Assembly (NCBI RefSeq): GCF_035046485.1
Contig: NC_085138.1
Coordinates: forward strand, 362,951,238-363,015,237
Length of the DNA: 64,000 nucleotides
Reading direction: 5' to 3'
DNA from: Aedes albopictus
Taxonomy: Eukaryota > Arthropoda > Insecta > Diptera > Culicidae
The translations under genes were made by a program, and so were the position numbers. Each line of letters begins with the position of its first letter. Within the stretch, counting starts at the first letter, position 1. Positions 12,916 to 23,489 of this stretch are shown piece after piece. Below the pieces are notes generated by a model. It ran no database searches. It saw only the letters and a program-made list of their open reading frames with translations, and was not told the origin of the DNA.

Positions 12916-13099
12916 GGCCATTTGGCCATGACATTTTCTAAAAAAAAATATTATCCATTTCTTTCAAGTTCTACTAAAATAAATACGAAGATTTTTAAAG
13001 GCATCCTTAAACAACATTAATACTCTTACTGTTATGCCTCCTAAACAGTGGGACAGTGATTTCAAATTGCCAAAACTCGGCCATTTTTTCATAAAATTT

Positions 13100-15010
13100 G
13101 GAGTTTTTTAGGAAATGATTTTTTCTCAGTATAAAATGTTTGAATTCTTATGGATGTCTTTCGGGAAATTCTTCTCATTCCTTCGGTTACACATTTGGAA
13201 AATATTAAATTGTTCCTCACAATTCCTTTGTGAGTTTCTTCAGTAATGCATTTGAAATAAGATCGGTCATTTGAAGAATTTATAAAAAATCACAAATTGA
13301 ATAAAGTTTTAAAAACTTCTGCGGCAAGTTTCCAGCGTCAATTTCTTTATTATATTTTCTCAATTATTCCATATCTGATAATTCGTGCAGAAATCTTTTG
13401 GGAACTTCTTTGGAAATTTTATTGAGCTTCTGTAGTTTCTTTGTGTTTTATTGTATTTATATTAATTCCTTCGAAACTGCTTTGGTGATTCCTCTGGGCG
13501 TTTCTACGGCAATTTCTTCAGAAAAGGAAATTCATTCAAAAATGTGTTTTTCATCATAAATTAATACAGCTAGTACTTCAGGAATTCGTTCAACAATTTC
13601 TTTATAAATTGCTGCTTATTTTGTTTTCGGAAAATCCTTCGGTACTTCATCTTATATTTTTTTCATATATATCATAAGCAGCTTATACGGAAATTTAATT
13701 AGAAATTCCATCTGATATCTATTTGGAATTTCCAAGGTAATTATGTTGGAAATTTACCTACAATCCTTTCGCAATATTCTTTGGGAATTCTTTCAGCAGT
13801 TCTTTGTGAATTTCGTCGGACACTCCTATGGATATTTCTCATATAATTCCTTTGGAAATCTAAAAACTTTCGATTGGAATTACTGAATAAATTATCAAAC
13901 AAATTTATTTCAGATGAAAGTCACATAGGAATTGCGATTATCAAATGAATTGCCGACGGCATCTGAAAATAAAATATCCAAATAAATTTCAAAAGCAGTT
14001 CTCATAGAAACTGTCATAGAAAAATATCCGAAAAAATTTTCAAAAAAAAATCCAGAGGAAATTCCAATAGAATTGCAGTTTAGAGAGTTCCATAGAAGTC
14101 CCCCAGTAAATTTTCGGAAAAAAATTAAAAAAAATGCCAAAAGAAAATCGGAAAAAGATTCTAATGGATTAGTCGAATTCTTTTATAGAAGTTCCCGAAA
14201 GAATTCACAAAGCAATTTTGACGGAACTTCCATACAGCAGCAATATCACCGAAAATGACAAGGAAGTCACACGCAAATGAAGACGAATTCCAGCTCGATG
14301 GGAACAAGATAAACTTATATCGCGAATGGTCCTAATTGGCGATAAATATAATTCGCGATATGAGAAATTGCCAATTGAAATCTTAAAAGGATAGCCCGAT
14401 CAATTTCTGAAGAAATTTCCGTTAGAATTTCTTAACAAATTGTCTAGAAAAAATAAATTAAAAATGTCGAAGGGAATTCCAAAACCACTGCAAGATAATT
14501 TGAGATTGAATTTCCCCATGGAACAGAAGAAAAAAAAATGAAGAGAAATTGGCGGGGGAAATTATAAAGTATATGCCAGATAAGTTCTAAGTCCATAACA
14601 ATTGCTAAAAGACTATACTTGATAGAAAAATTGAAAGAAATTTAAAACATATGACAAAACAAAAAAAGGCTTCGCGGAGAGAACTATCGAAATAATTGCT
14701 AATCTTCAGCGAAGGAGAAATAAATTGTCGAGAAAAAAAAATGTTATAGAAACCCAAATAGCTTTGCCGCGTGTAGAAATAATTTCTAATGGAGTTGCCG
14801 GGAGATGTACCAAGGAAATATTTGAAGAAATTTCCGAAAATGTTTCAAAGGAAGTGTCTGATTATTAAAAGCTGTAGAAATCCACGAAAAAAAATCTGAA
14901 TAATATCTTTATAGAAATACAATTACAAAAAAAAAAATGCCAAAGCATTTTTAAAAGGAATTGTCGAAAATTCTTTACAGGAACACCTGGAAGATTTTCA
15001 AATAAATTCA
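13100..15010. repeat. degenerate AT-rich repeat
   Basis: Dispersed GGAAATTCC, AGAAATTTC and TTCTTCGG words at irregular 10-14 base spacing. Around 14318-14364 there is a loose inverted pair of TTATATCGCGAAT and AATTCGCGATAT. No gene seen. Confidence 0.4.
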
Positions 15011-15359
15011 AATTATAAATTTCCACAGCTTCTTAAAAATCTATTATATCCAAGATCAGTTACACCCTTTTGAAATGTTGGTGCCGATTTGAATAAGCTA
15101 GCAACCGTACTTCATTATCATGCATAAATCCTGTCAGTTCTCATGGGATCCTCTCAAACTTTATCAATAAACTCTTGCTGCAGTTCATTTGTCTTATCTC
15201 GCCAAAAATATCAGCCATACCTACCTAATAACCTCCCACAAGATTCTAATAACGGTCTATACGTAAGCTGTGGGACAATCACCCCCGTCTGTGCAAGTGC
15301 AAGTACCATCAATTACCATCATCAGAAACCGGTTAATGCTTTCTCTGCCGGAAATTAGA

Positions 15360-15720
15360 TAAAGTCCAATTCGGACGAACTCTTGTGTGTGTGCGTTTTA
15401 GTGCTCTGCTTTCCTTGAAGTGTGTAGTGTACGACGGAGCGAAACCTGATTCTAATCTGATCAGAGCACACACGCCGAAGCCGAGTTGTCGGAAGGTACC
15501 GATATCTTCACCCCAGCCCAGTCAGCAGTGCCAGTGGTGTGATTGAGATCCAGTTCTTGCTGCCACAAGTAATTTTCGATTCAGTGCCTTTTATTGTTGA
15601 AGTTTGCTCCTTGACCACCTTTCAACTTGAGAGAAGAAGTTGGTCTTCCGTTTCGATGGCAGATAGTGGTTTTCCATGGGCGGAGCTGGTGAAGAAAATC
15701 TAGCCTGAATCGAAATCCAA
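15360..15720 (+). other. unique GC-richer block, possible 5' exon
   Basis: Sequence from the TGTGTGTGTGCG run to about 15570 lacks repeat words and is GC-richer, like mosquito 5' untranslated exons. GCCACAAGTAATTTTCG at about 15560 offers a weak donor site. It lies about 1 kb upstream of the exon at 16612 on the same strand. No long open frame supports translation, so the link is inference. Confidence 0.25.
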
Positions 15721-15989
15721 TTACAACAGCGGGACAAATGTTTAAGTCTATTTAGCTTTAAAAAGTTTTTGGATATAATTACTAAGCCAAAAGATTCTTT
15801 TTTATGTTTGAATCATTTAAGAGCCACCCCAAAACTATTCGACTAGATTTGTTTTCGTTTGGGAGCTTGATTTATTATTAGTTGGGCAGGTTGGGACATT
15901 TGACTAGTTTTATGAAGGTTTTATAATTCGTCATAAAATCTTTACTCTTTTATTCTGGCTTTAGATTTCTTCGGAAATATGTAATTGAA

Positions 15990-16292
15990 AAATCCAATCT
16001 AAATCCAATCCAAATCCAATCCAAATCCAATCCAAATCCAATCCAAATCCAATCCAAATCCAATCCAAATCCAATCCAAATCCAATCCAAATCCAATCCA
16101 AATCCAATCCAAATCCAATCCAAATCCAATCCAAATCCAATCCAAATCCAATCCAAATCCAATCCAAATCCAATCCAAATCCAATCCAAATCCAATCCAA
16201 ATCCAATCCAAATCCAATCCAAATCCAATCCAAATCCAATCCAAATCCAATCCAAATCCAATCCAAATCCAATCCAAATCCAATCCAAATCT
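15990..16292. repeat. 11-bp tandem satellite (AAATCCAATCC)n, about 27 copies
   Basis: Near-perfect head-to-tail repeats of AAATCCAATCC. Because 11 is not a multiple of 3, the same DLDWIWIGFGL pattern is read in all three minus frames, which explains the three overlapping open frames there. Variant units (ending TCT) occur only at the ends, as in a recently expanded array. Confidence 0.95.
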
Positions 16293-16611
16293 AACCATTA
16301 CTCAAGCCTTTATCCGCCTGTGATCACATTGCCACCCTTTGTTCCATAGAAGTATTCTTTCTCTCCTCTCCTATCCCCAAGAATATTTGGCTTGATGAGT
16401 TGAGCTTCCCAATGAAATCGCATCGATGAAAAGCATCCGACAAGCCCAATTCAAGACACAATCAAAGTGCTGACATGGCTTGCAACACACTTTCTTCGCA
16501 ATGCATTGTCGGCCCAGCCGCATTCTTCACCTCCACCCATCAAATCTTCCTAATTGGCTGGTATCCAATTCTCATGTTTTTGTTCGCTCTTTTTTTCGAT
16601 TTTGCTTACAG

Positions 16612-16764
16612 ATACGTCCACGGAATTGGTTCCGAAACGAGGAACTCGTTGTTTCATCTGCATAACGCCCGGGATCTGGTGCTGGTGACGACCTGCCGGC
16701 ACGGGAAAAGCTGGCGGGACCTGCAGGACGCCCGCTGCGACGAGGACAACCGGGAGTATGACAG
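16612..16764 (+). CDS. orphan internal coding exon (153 bp), product unknown
   Basis: A pyrimidine-rich tract followed by TTTTGCTTACAG gives a strong acceptor, and GACAG|GTAGGT a strong donor. The exon is exactly 153 bp; it starts with the last base of one codon and ends with the first two of another, so it is phase-symmetric. The open frame is rich in G/C at third positions (for example GACCTGCAGGACGCCCGCTG), unlike the AT-rich surroundings. The translated segment begins YVHGIGSETRNS and ends in an acidic DEDNREYDR; it contains two cysteines and a CRHGKSW motif. I do not recognise the family. No partner exon was found: downstream is intron-like sequence and then satellite, and upstream only the weak candidate at 15360-15570. 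It could be an old exon of a large gene extending outside the window. Confidence 0.55.
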
Positions 16765-17944
16765 GTAGGTGGCATTGGAAATTGAAGGGATGAATGAATT
16801 TGGATTTCATAAGAAAAGTAAATGGAGAGCCCATCATTACGATGCAAGTATGAATTTTCTTCCAAGGTTTCTCCAGGACTATATTGAGGGGGCCTTCAAA
16901 GGAATCCTCCAGAAATTCCGCCAATTTTCCCAGGTTAGATCTCCAGGGATTGCTTTGAAAAATCCTCCAAGGATCCCTCCAGGCAATCTTCTATGAAAAA
17001 GTCCAAGAAATCCTCAGAATATTCATCCATGGATTACTGCAGGATATCTTCCTAGGAGTTCTTTAGAAATTCCTTAAAGAATTCATTTAGAAATTCTTCC
17101 AGGGATTCCTCCAGGTATTCTCCCGGGGATGCTTCCAGGAATTCTTCCAGGAATTTCTTCAAGAATTCCTCCAGGAATTCCTTCAGAAATTCTTCCAGGA
17201 ATTCCTCCAGGAATTCCTCCTGGAATTTCTCCAGGAATTCCTCCTGGAATTCCTCTAGAAATTCCTCTAGGAATTCCTCCAGAGATTTCTTCAGGAATTC
17301 GTCCAGAAATTCCTCCAAAAAATTCTCCAGAAATTCCTCCAAGAATTGTTTCAAAAATTCCTCCAAGAATTCCTCTAGGAATTCCTCCAGTAATTTCTCC
17401 AAGAATTTCTCCAGAAACCCCTCCAGGAATTCTTTCAGAAATGTCTCCAGGGATTCCTCCAGAAATTCTTCCAGGCGTTCCTACAGAAATTTTTCCGGGA
17501 ATTCCTCCAATATTCCTGCAATATTCCTCCAAGAATTCCTCCAGAAATTTCTTCCAGGAATTCTTACAAGAATTCCTCCTGAAATTCCTCCAGAAAATTC
17601 TCCAGGAATTCCTCAAGGATTTCCTCCTGAAATTCCTCCAGAAAATTCTCCAGGAATTCCTCAAGGAATTCCTCAAGGAATTCCTCCGGGATATTCCTCC
17701 AGGATATTCCTCCAGGAATTCCTTCTGGAATTCCTCCGGGAATTCCTCCTGGAATTCCTCCGGGAATTTCTCCTGGAATTCCTCCGGGAATTCCTCCTGG
17801 AGTTCCTCCGGGAATTCCTACTGAAATTCCTCCTGAAATTCCTCCGGGAATTCCTCCTGGAATTCCTCCGGGAATTTCTCCTGGAATTCCTCCGGGAATT
17901 CCTCCTGGAATTCCTCCGGGCATTCCTCCTGGAATTCCTCCGGG

Positions 17945-19293
17945 AATTCCTCCTGGAATTTCTCCGGGAATTCCTCCAGAAAATTCTCCAGGAATTCCTC
18001 AAGGATTTCCTCCTGAAATTCCTCCAGAAAATTCTCCAGGAATTCCTCAAGGAATTCCTCCAGGATATTCCTCCAGGATATTCCTCCAGGAATTCCTCCT
18101 GGAATTCCTCCGGGAATTCCTCCTGAAATTCCTCCGGGAATTCCTCCTGGAATTCCTCCGGGAATTCCTCCTGGAATTCCTCCGGGAATTCCTCCAAAGA
18201 TTCCTGCTGTAATTCCTCCAGATATTCCTCCAAGAATTCCTCCAGAAATTTCTTCCAGGAATTCTTACAGGAATTCCTCCTGAAATTCCTCCAGAAAATT
18301 CTCCAGGAATTCCTCAAGGATTTCCTCCTGAAATTCCTCCAGAAAATTCTCCAGAAATTCCTCAAGGAAATCCTCCAGGATGTTCATCCTCCGGGAATTC
18401 CTCCTGGAATTCCTCCGGGAATTCCTCCTGGAATTCCTCCGGGAATTCCTCCTGGAATTCCTCCGGGAATTCCTCCGGGAATTTCTCCTGGAATTCCTCC
18501 TTGAATTCCTCCTTGAATTCCTCCGAGAATTCCTCCTGGAATTCCTCCGGGAATTCCTCCTGGAATTCCTCCGGGAATTCCTCCTGGAATTCCTCCGGGA
18601 ATTCCTCCTGGAATTCCTCCTGGAATTCCTCCTGGAATTCCTCCAAGAATTCCTCCTGGAATTTCTCCGGGAATTCCTCCAGAAAATTCTCCAGGAATTC
18701 CTCAAGGATTTCCTCCTGAAATTCCTCCAGAAAATTCTCCAGGAATTCCTCAAGGAATTCCTCCAGGATATTCCTCCAGGATATTCCTCCAGGAATTCCT
18801 CCTGGAATTCCTCCGGGAATTCCTCCTGAAATTCCTCCGGGAATTCCTCCTGGAATTCCTCCGGGAATTCCTCCTGGAATTCCTCCGGGAATTCCTCCAA
18901 AGATTCCTGCTGTAATTCCTCCAGATATTCCTCCAAGAATTCCTCCAGAAATTTCTTCCAGGAATTCTTACAGGAATTCCTCCTGAAATTCCTCCAGAAA
19001 ATTCTCCAGGAATTCCTCAAGGATTTCCTCCTGAAATTCCTCCAGAAAATTCTCCAGAAATTCCTCAAGGAAATCCTCCAGGATGTTCATCCTCCGGGAA
19101 TTCCTCCTGGAATTCCTCCGGGAATTCCTCCTGGAATTCCTCCGGGAATTCCTCCTGGAATTCCTCCGGGAATTCCTCCGGGAATTTCTCCTGGAATTCC
19201 TCCTTGAATTCCTCCTTGAATTCCTCCGAGAATTCCTCCTGGAATTCCTCCGGGAATTCCTCCTGGAATTCCTCCGGGAATTCCTCCTGGAAT
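17945..19293. repeat. about 703-bp higher-order repeat inside the 12-bp array
   Basis: A string of variant units (paired GGATATTCC, AAAGATTCCTGCTGTAATTCC, TTTCTTCCAGGAATTCTTAC, GGATGTTCATCC) recurs at an offset of 703 bp, for example 18061 with 18764 and 18232 with 18935. An older, weaker copy lies about 701 bp earlier (17531). 703 is not a multiple of 12, so the duplication included an incomplete unit. Confidence 0.85.
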
Positions 19294-19369
19294 TCCTCCT
19301 GGAATTCCTCCTGGAATTCCTCCTGGAATTCCTCCTGGAATTCCTCCAAGAATTCCTCCGGGAATTCCT

Positions 19370-20200
19370 CCAGGAATTCCTCCGGGAATTCCTCCAAGAA
19401 TTCCTCCGGGAATTCCTCCAAGAATTCCTCCGGGAATTCCTCCGGGAATTCCTCCAGGAATTCCTCCGGAAATTCCTCCAGGAATTCCTCCGGGAATTCC
19501 TCCAGGAATTCCTCCGGGAATTCCTCCAGGAATTCCTCCGGGAATTCCTCCAGGAATTCCTCCGGGAATTCCTCCAGGAATTCCTCCGGGAATTCCTCCA
19601 GGAATTCCTCCGGGAATTCCTCCAGGAATTCCTCCGGGAATTCCTCCAGGAATTCCTCCGGGAATTCCTCCAGGAATTCCTCCGGGAATTCCTCCGGGAA
19701 TTCCTCCGGGAATTCCTCCTGGAATTCCTCCAGGAATTCCTCCTGGAATTCCTCCAGGAATTCCTCCTGGAATTCCTCCAGGAATTCCTCCTGGAATTCC
19801 TCCAGGAATTCCTCCTGGAATTCCTCCAGGAATTCCTCCTGGAATTCCTCCAGGAATTCCTCCTGGAATTCCTCCAGGAATTCCTCCAGGAATTCCTCCT
19901 GGAATTCCTCCAGGAATTCCTCCTGGAATTCCTCCAGGAATTCCTCCTGGAATTCCTCCAGGAATTCCTCCAGGAATTCCTCCTGGAATTCCTCCAGGAA
20001 TTCCTCCTGGAATTCCTCCTGGAATTCCTCCAGGAATTCCTCCTGAAATTCCTCCAGGAACTCCTCCTGGAATTCCTCCAGGAATTCCTCCTGGAATTCC
20101 TCCTGGAATTCCTCCAGGAATTCCTCCTGGAATTCCTCCAGGAATTCCTCCTGGAATTCCTCCAGCAATTCCTCCTGGAATTCCTCCAGGAATTCCTCCT
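19370..20200. repeat. 24-bp dimer phase of the 12-bp array
   Basis: From about 19370 to 19700 G-type and A-type 12-mers alternate; from about 19715 T-type and A-type alternate. Each makes a clean 24-bp dimer. The sharp change at about 19700 marks two separate local expansions. Confidence 0.85.
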
Positions 20201-20409
20201 GGATTTCTTTCTGGAATTCATCCAGACTCCTGCAATTCTTCCAGGAATTCCTTCTGGAATTTTTCCCGGAATTCCTACTGGAATTCTATCCGGCATTTCT
20301 CCTGGAATTCTTACCGGAATTCCTCCAGGAATTCGTCTTAGAATTTCTCCAGGAATATGCTCGGAGAGGTTCCAGAAGATATGCCTGAAGAAATAACTGC
20401 AATTTGTTT

Positions 20410-21080
20410 TTAATATTCTTCCAGTTTCTTGTTTTTAATAATCATGTAAGCAGTTTTACATCTTTTTTCATGTATATAACTATGTTTTCTTTCCTTCATT
20501 CTGTTCGGGAATGTGGGATAAACACAACGATGTGGGATAAAATCAATTTCAAAATTTAGTTTAATTTGGGACAAATTTGCATCGGATTTTAATTTTTTGC
20601 AATTTCTCATCGTAATAGGCTGTTTTACCTCACGCAAATCTGACAGGAAAAGGCCTACTTTCCCACACCAAATTAGCAGTGCTGTAATGGTTCATTACAG
20701 CACTGATTTGCGTTGCGTAATGAATCATTACAGCACTGTTTTCAGTTTTGATCAACTTCTTGGTGATTTCTGGACGCAGCTCTGAAAAAATGTGACAAAT
20801 GCACAGTATAACCTGTTATGATCAGACTTTCTTAAACATGGCTATGAACATCAGTGTACAGTTTGATGAAACATTTTGTGAAAAACTATCCTCAAGCGGT
20901 AATTTATGAAATTGCAAAAAACGTTGTACGCAACTCGGTGCAGAACTCGATTTTTCCAGCACTTGTCGTAATTATCCAACTCGGCAAGCCTCGTTGGATA
21001 AATGTACGACTCGTGCTGTAAAAATCTTCATTCTGCACCTTGTTGCGTAAACTACTATTTTCGTCTCTGTGGAAGGTATT
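20410..21080. other. gene-free stretch with stacked palindromes at 20678-20738
   Basis: AGTGCTGTAATG-GTT-CATTACAGCACT (20678-20704) is a perfect 12-bp hairpin; GTAATGAATCATTAC (20717-20731) follows at once and is trailed by another AGCACTG. Three copies of CATTACAGCACTG-type sequence in 60 bp suggest transposon tips. The remainder, about 20740-21080, is unique sequence downstream of the OBP gene. Confidence 0.55.
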
Positions 21081-21082
21081 TC

Positions 21083-21964
21083 TTAGGGTATTCCTGCATC
21101 AGAAAGGCCATTAAGAATCGCTGCTGCTAGATAACCGGCGCCACCCACTAAAGTCAAGACCAGGCCGTACACACTGTCTCCTATCGCTTGGGGAATGTCC
21201 ATGTTGCTGTTGCTGTACTCATTGGATTGGATGCACTCGTCATAGAACCGTGTAGCCAAAGTGCAGCTGTCAAGCCCCTGCGCTTTCAATTCAGCATAAC
21301 ATTTGACCACAATTTGCTCATACTTGGCGCCATAACCTTCACATTGAATGGAAAATCTGTCAATATTCGGCCCACGGCAATCGCTGTACAACCCAGCTCG
21401 CACCAGAAAACACCGGGTCAAACAACGACCCTCGGCAAAGTTGCCGTATCCATCGGCCAAGATCTGCTTCAGTGTCTTGTCGGATATTTGAAGTATCTGC
21501 GCACACTCGCCAATAATTTGAGAACTTTGTAATTTAGAAACTGGAACGAATTGCGGCATCCGTTGCTTCAACTCTCCGAACTGATCCTGGTAACACTGTA
21601 TACTACAGCTTGCCCGTTGACAGCTGGCATTCCGGGGCAGGCTCCGGACCGTTTCGCACAGACACTGTTTGGTTCGTTCGATGTAGTCCTGATCGCAAGC
21701 ATCCGGCTGGTAGAATCGGCTGACCGAGTGCGTCGTTATGCTTGTGGAATCATTCCAGAAACGCCCAACCAGACCCAGACATCGATCGGAGCAGTCTTCA
21801 ATGTTGTAGGATGCACCTACCGGTGGGAGATACTTAGAGCACTCGATGCGTAGTTCGTCGAAGCTTTTGAGGGTGGCTGCGTGCTGCAGTGCAGAGACGA
21901 GGTTAGCAAAACTGTAGAATACGAGTAAAAACAGAACAGTAATGTATTGCTTCTCTCGAAGCAT
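21083..21964 (-). CDS. two-domain (atypical) odorant-binding protein, paralogue 1
   Basis: Intronless gene for a 293-residue secreted protein. Residues 1-25 (MLREKQY then hydrophobic, ending NLVSA) form a signal peptide; the mature protein starts [10 protein letters not shown]. Domain 1 has C42, C58 and C62 (CSDRC), the WNDS glycosylation sequon, CLC and a cysteine pair at ASCQRASC. Domain 2 has ECAQIL, GRCLTRC, SDCRGP, QCEGY, KCYAEL and [11 protein letters not shown]. This is the tandem PBP/GOBP architecture of mosquito atypical OBPs, which bind small hydrophobic ligands outside cells. The frame is open to an upstream ATG at 21994, but that lies 2 nt from the predicted start site (21996), so I choose the ATG at 21964, which also starts the signal peptide. 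A hydrophobic tail follows NEYSNSN. Annotated by family pattern; the exact member and its ligand are unknown. Confidence 0.88.
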   Translation of the reverse strand: MLREKQYITVLFLLVFYSFANLVSALQHAATLKSFDELRIECSKYLPPVGASYNIEDCSDRCLGLVGRFWNDSTSITTHSVSRFYQPDACDQDYIERTKQCLCETVRSLPRNASCQRASCSIQCYQDQFGELKQRMPQFVPVSKLQSSQIIGECAQILQISDKTLKQILADGYGNFAEGRCLTRCFLVRAGLYSDCRGPNIDRFSIQCEGYGAKYEQIVVKCYAELKAQGLDSCTLATRFYDECIQSNEYSNSNMDIPQAIGDSVYGLVLTLVGGAGYLAAAILNGLSDAGIP

Positions 21965-21993
21965 GGTTGTAGATGATTGAAGCTCTACAATCA

Positions 21994-22028
21994 ACTGAGT
22001 TCCAACAAAGGAATCCGAGTGATTTATA
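21994..22028 (-). promoter_or_regulatory. core promoter of OBP paralogue 1
   Basis: On the minus strand TATAAAT begins at 22028 and a CTCAGTT initiator has its A at 21996, 32 bp downstream. The leader to the chosen ATG is 32 nt. Confidence 0.65.
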
Positions 22029-22089
22029 TTTTTTCCACCAGGAAAACCGGGAAGCGTGGTGGGCGTAGAGTTGTTAGAGTTGTGAAAAA

Positions 22090-22171
22090 TCGCACGTGCT
22101 CAAGTCGTTGTGTCAAAGGCGGCACCAGAAATAATATAGAAACCTCCAAAGTGCGTGATCAAAACGAGGAA
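22090..22171 (-). promoter_or_regulatory. upstream shared block of OBP paralogue 1
   Basis: Contains a CACGTG core in the plus-strand word GCACGTGCTCAA (about 22092) and TGCGTGATCAAAACGAGGAA (22152-22171). Both recur at similar positions before the OBP genes at 38993 and (second word, with a partial first) 40336. Probably a shared transcription-factor binding region. Confidence 0.5.
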
Positions 22172-22179
22172 TTATGATG

Positions 22180-23400
22180 TAACATAAAAAATCCTCAGGC
22201 AGAAACACTCGGCAACAAAAGGCATTGGAGGTTTTTTTTTTGTATTGTCCAATCCAGTTAGTTAGTTCGCTAGTAAGATAGTTCTCAAGTGACAATCACG
22301 GCTAAATAACAGTATAATCTGCCAAAACTTTCAAAATCATGCTTCAGGGTGGCTTATTCATCTGTTGTACAGCAATGATGTTTGTTGGATTTTGCTTTTA
22401 GCTAGATCTCCTCCGAAAGAGAGAAGATAGCTGACCTCGATTGTGAGCCATTGTTAAAGAGGACCTGTCACAAACTGTCACTGCAAACCGAGCTGAAAAC
22501 CGCACATAGATAGTGTGGAGTAGCCAAATATTCAAAAATTTTCATTGAAACTTCGCACCGCTTGTTGAAATAAAAGTAAGAAGAAGAAATGTAAACATAG
22601 TGGCTATCAGTGAGCAGTCTCCTGTTTCTCTCAGGTATTAATTAGGGTGTTTTAACCAATAATGGACCCCTTATAGTTACTGAAATTTACACTGATCTGA
22701 AAAAACATTGTGATATCACAATTGAATTGTCTTTACTTACCAATGGTTGCGCAACAAGTTCTATATCTTTCCTACATATTAAACACAAATACCGAACGAA
22801 AACACCTTATATTTCTCATAAAATATTCATTTTAAATCTCGATCAAACTATCCTATAATGGACTCCGTTCGAAGTCGACATATAAATTGCAGTCATTGCC
22901 CAATTGTGGGTAATAAACAATCAGTTCTTCATGCTATTCACATGTAATTGTCCCATAATTGTGATTTGAATAGTATATGGAAACCTCCTTTTTCGAAGGA
23001 AAAAAAATCCTTAAAGGGCGGATAGGAGCACACCGGGACGCTTCCAGTAAAAAAACCTTGACATCTTTGAGCAAAGAAGCTTTTGTTCCACAGAAAATAC
23101 ACAGTTCAAAATTGTTACATCAAGTTCGCTGTATCAAAATGATCTCCATCGCTTTCAACACAAATCTACATCCGATTATAAATCGCAGGTTGTCTGCAGT
23201 ATGGAGCTTTCTCACAATTTTGCATGCAGGAAATTATTGCATGTAAAATCGAATGAAATGAAGTGAAAACTGACCGTTTAACCCTTTGGAGCTGGAGAGA
23301 TCATATATAACCCCGACATAAAAGCGGATGAATAATTTCACCCATTCGTTAAAACAAAATATTGTCTTCCGAAAAGTTGTTGCAAATTGAGTCCTCTCTA
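22180..23400. other. gene-free unique sequence upstream of OBP 1
   Basis: No repeat family, open frame with a domain, or structured element stands out. Likely intergenic; it may hold more distal control sites. Confidence 0.3.
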
Positions 23401-23482
23401 ATTCTCGGATCTTTTTTCAAAACGACGTATAATACACGCAAATCCTATGTTGATACGTCGTTTTGAATAAGTATCCGAGAAT
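23401..23482. repeat. inverted repeat hairpin, about 30-bp arms
   Basis: ATTCTCGGATCTTTTTTCAA and AACGACGTAT pair with ATACGTCGTTTTGAATAAGT and ATCCGAGAAT. A miniature element or its remnant. Confidence 0.6.
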
Positions 23483-23489
23483 TGTTGAA

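Larger units (their letters stand above)
17040..20370. repeat. 12-bp GGAATTCCTCCN minisatellite array, about 280 units
   Basis: Over 3.3 kb of head-to-tail 12-mers, with N mostly T, G or A. Each consensus unit contains the palindrome GGAATTCC and hence an EcoRI site. The left part (17040-17700) and the last 170 bp are the most diverged; the centre is nearly pure. Since 12 is a multiple of 3 and no stop arises, both strands have open frames of over 430 codons encoding EFLEEF-, RRNSRRNS- or GIPGGIP-like repeats. These are artefacts of the repeat: there is no promoter, non-repeat domain or splice context. Confidence 0.95.

Noticed and set aside
15950..16298. Three overlapping minus-strand frames of about 100 codons
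   Set aside because: Same peptide cycle in three frames of an 11-bp satellite; not a protein gene.
17052..20396. Open frames of 116-442 codons on both strands (EFLEEF-, RRNSRRNS-, GIPGGIP-type proteins)
   Set aside because: They are direct readings of the 12-bp satellite. Open frames overlap on both strands, no promoter or non-repeat domain is present, and the unit length itself keeps the frame open.
21965..21994. N-terminal extension of OBP 1 by ten residues
   Set aside because: The upstream ATG lies 2 nt from the predicted transcription start and would displace the signal peptide from the N-terminus.
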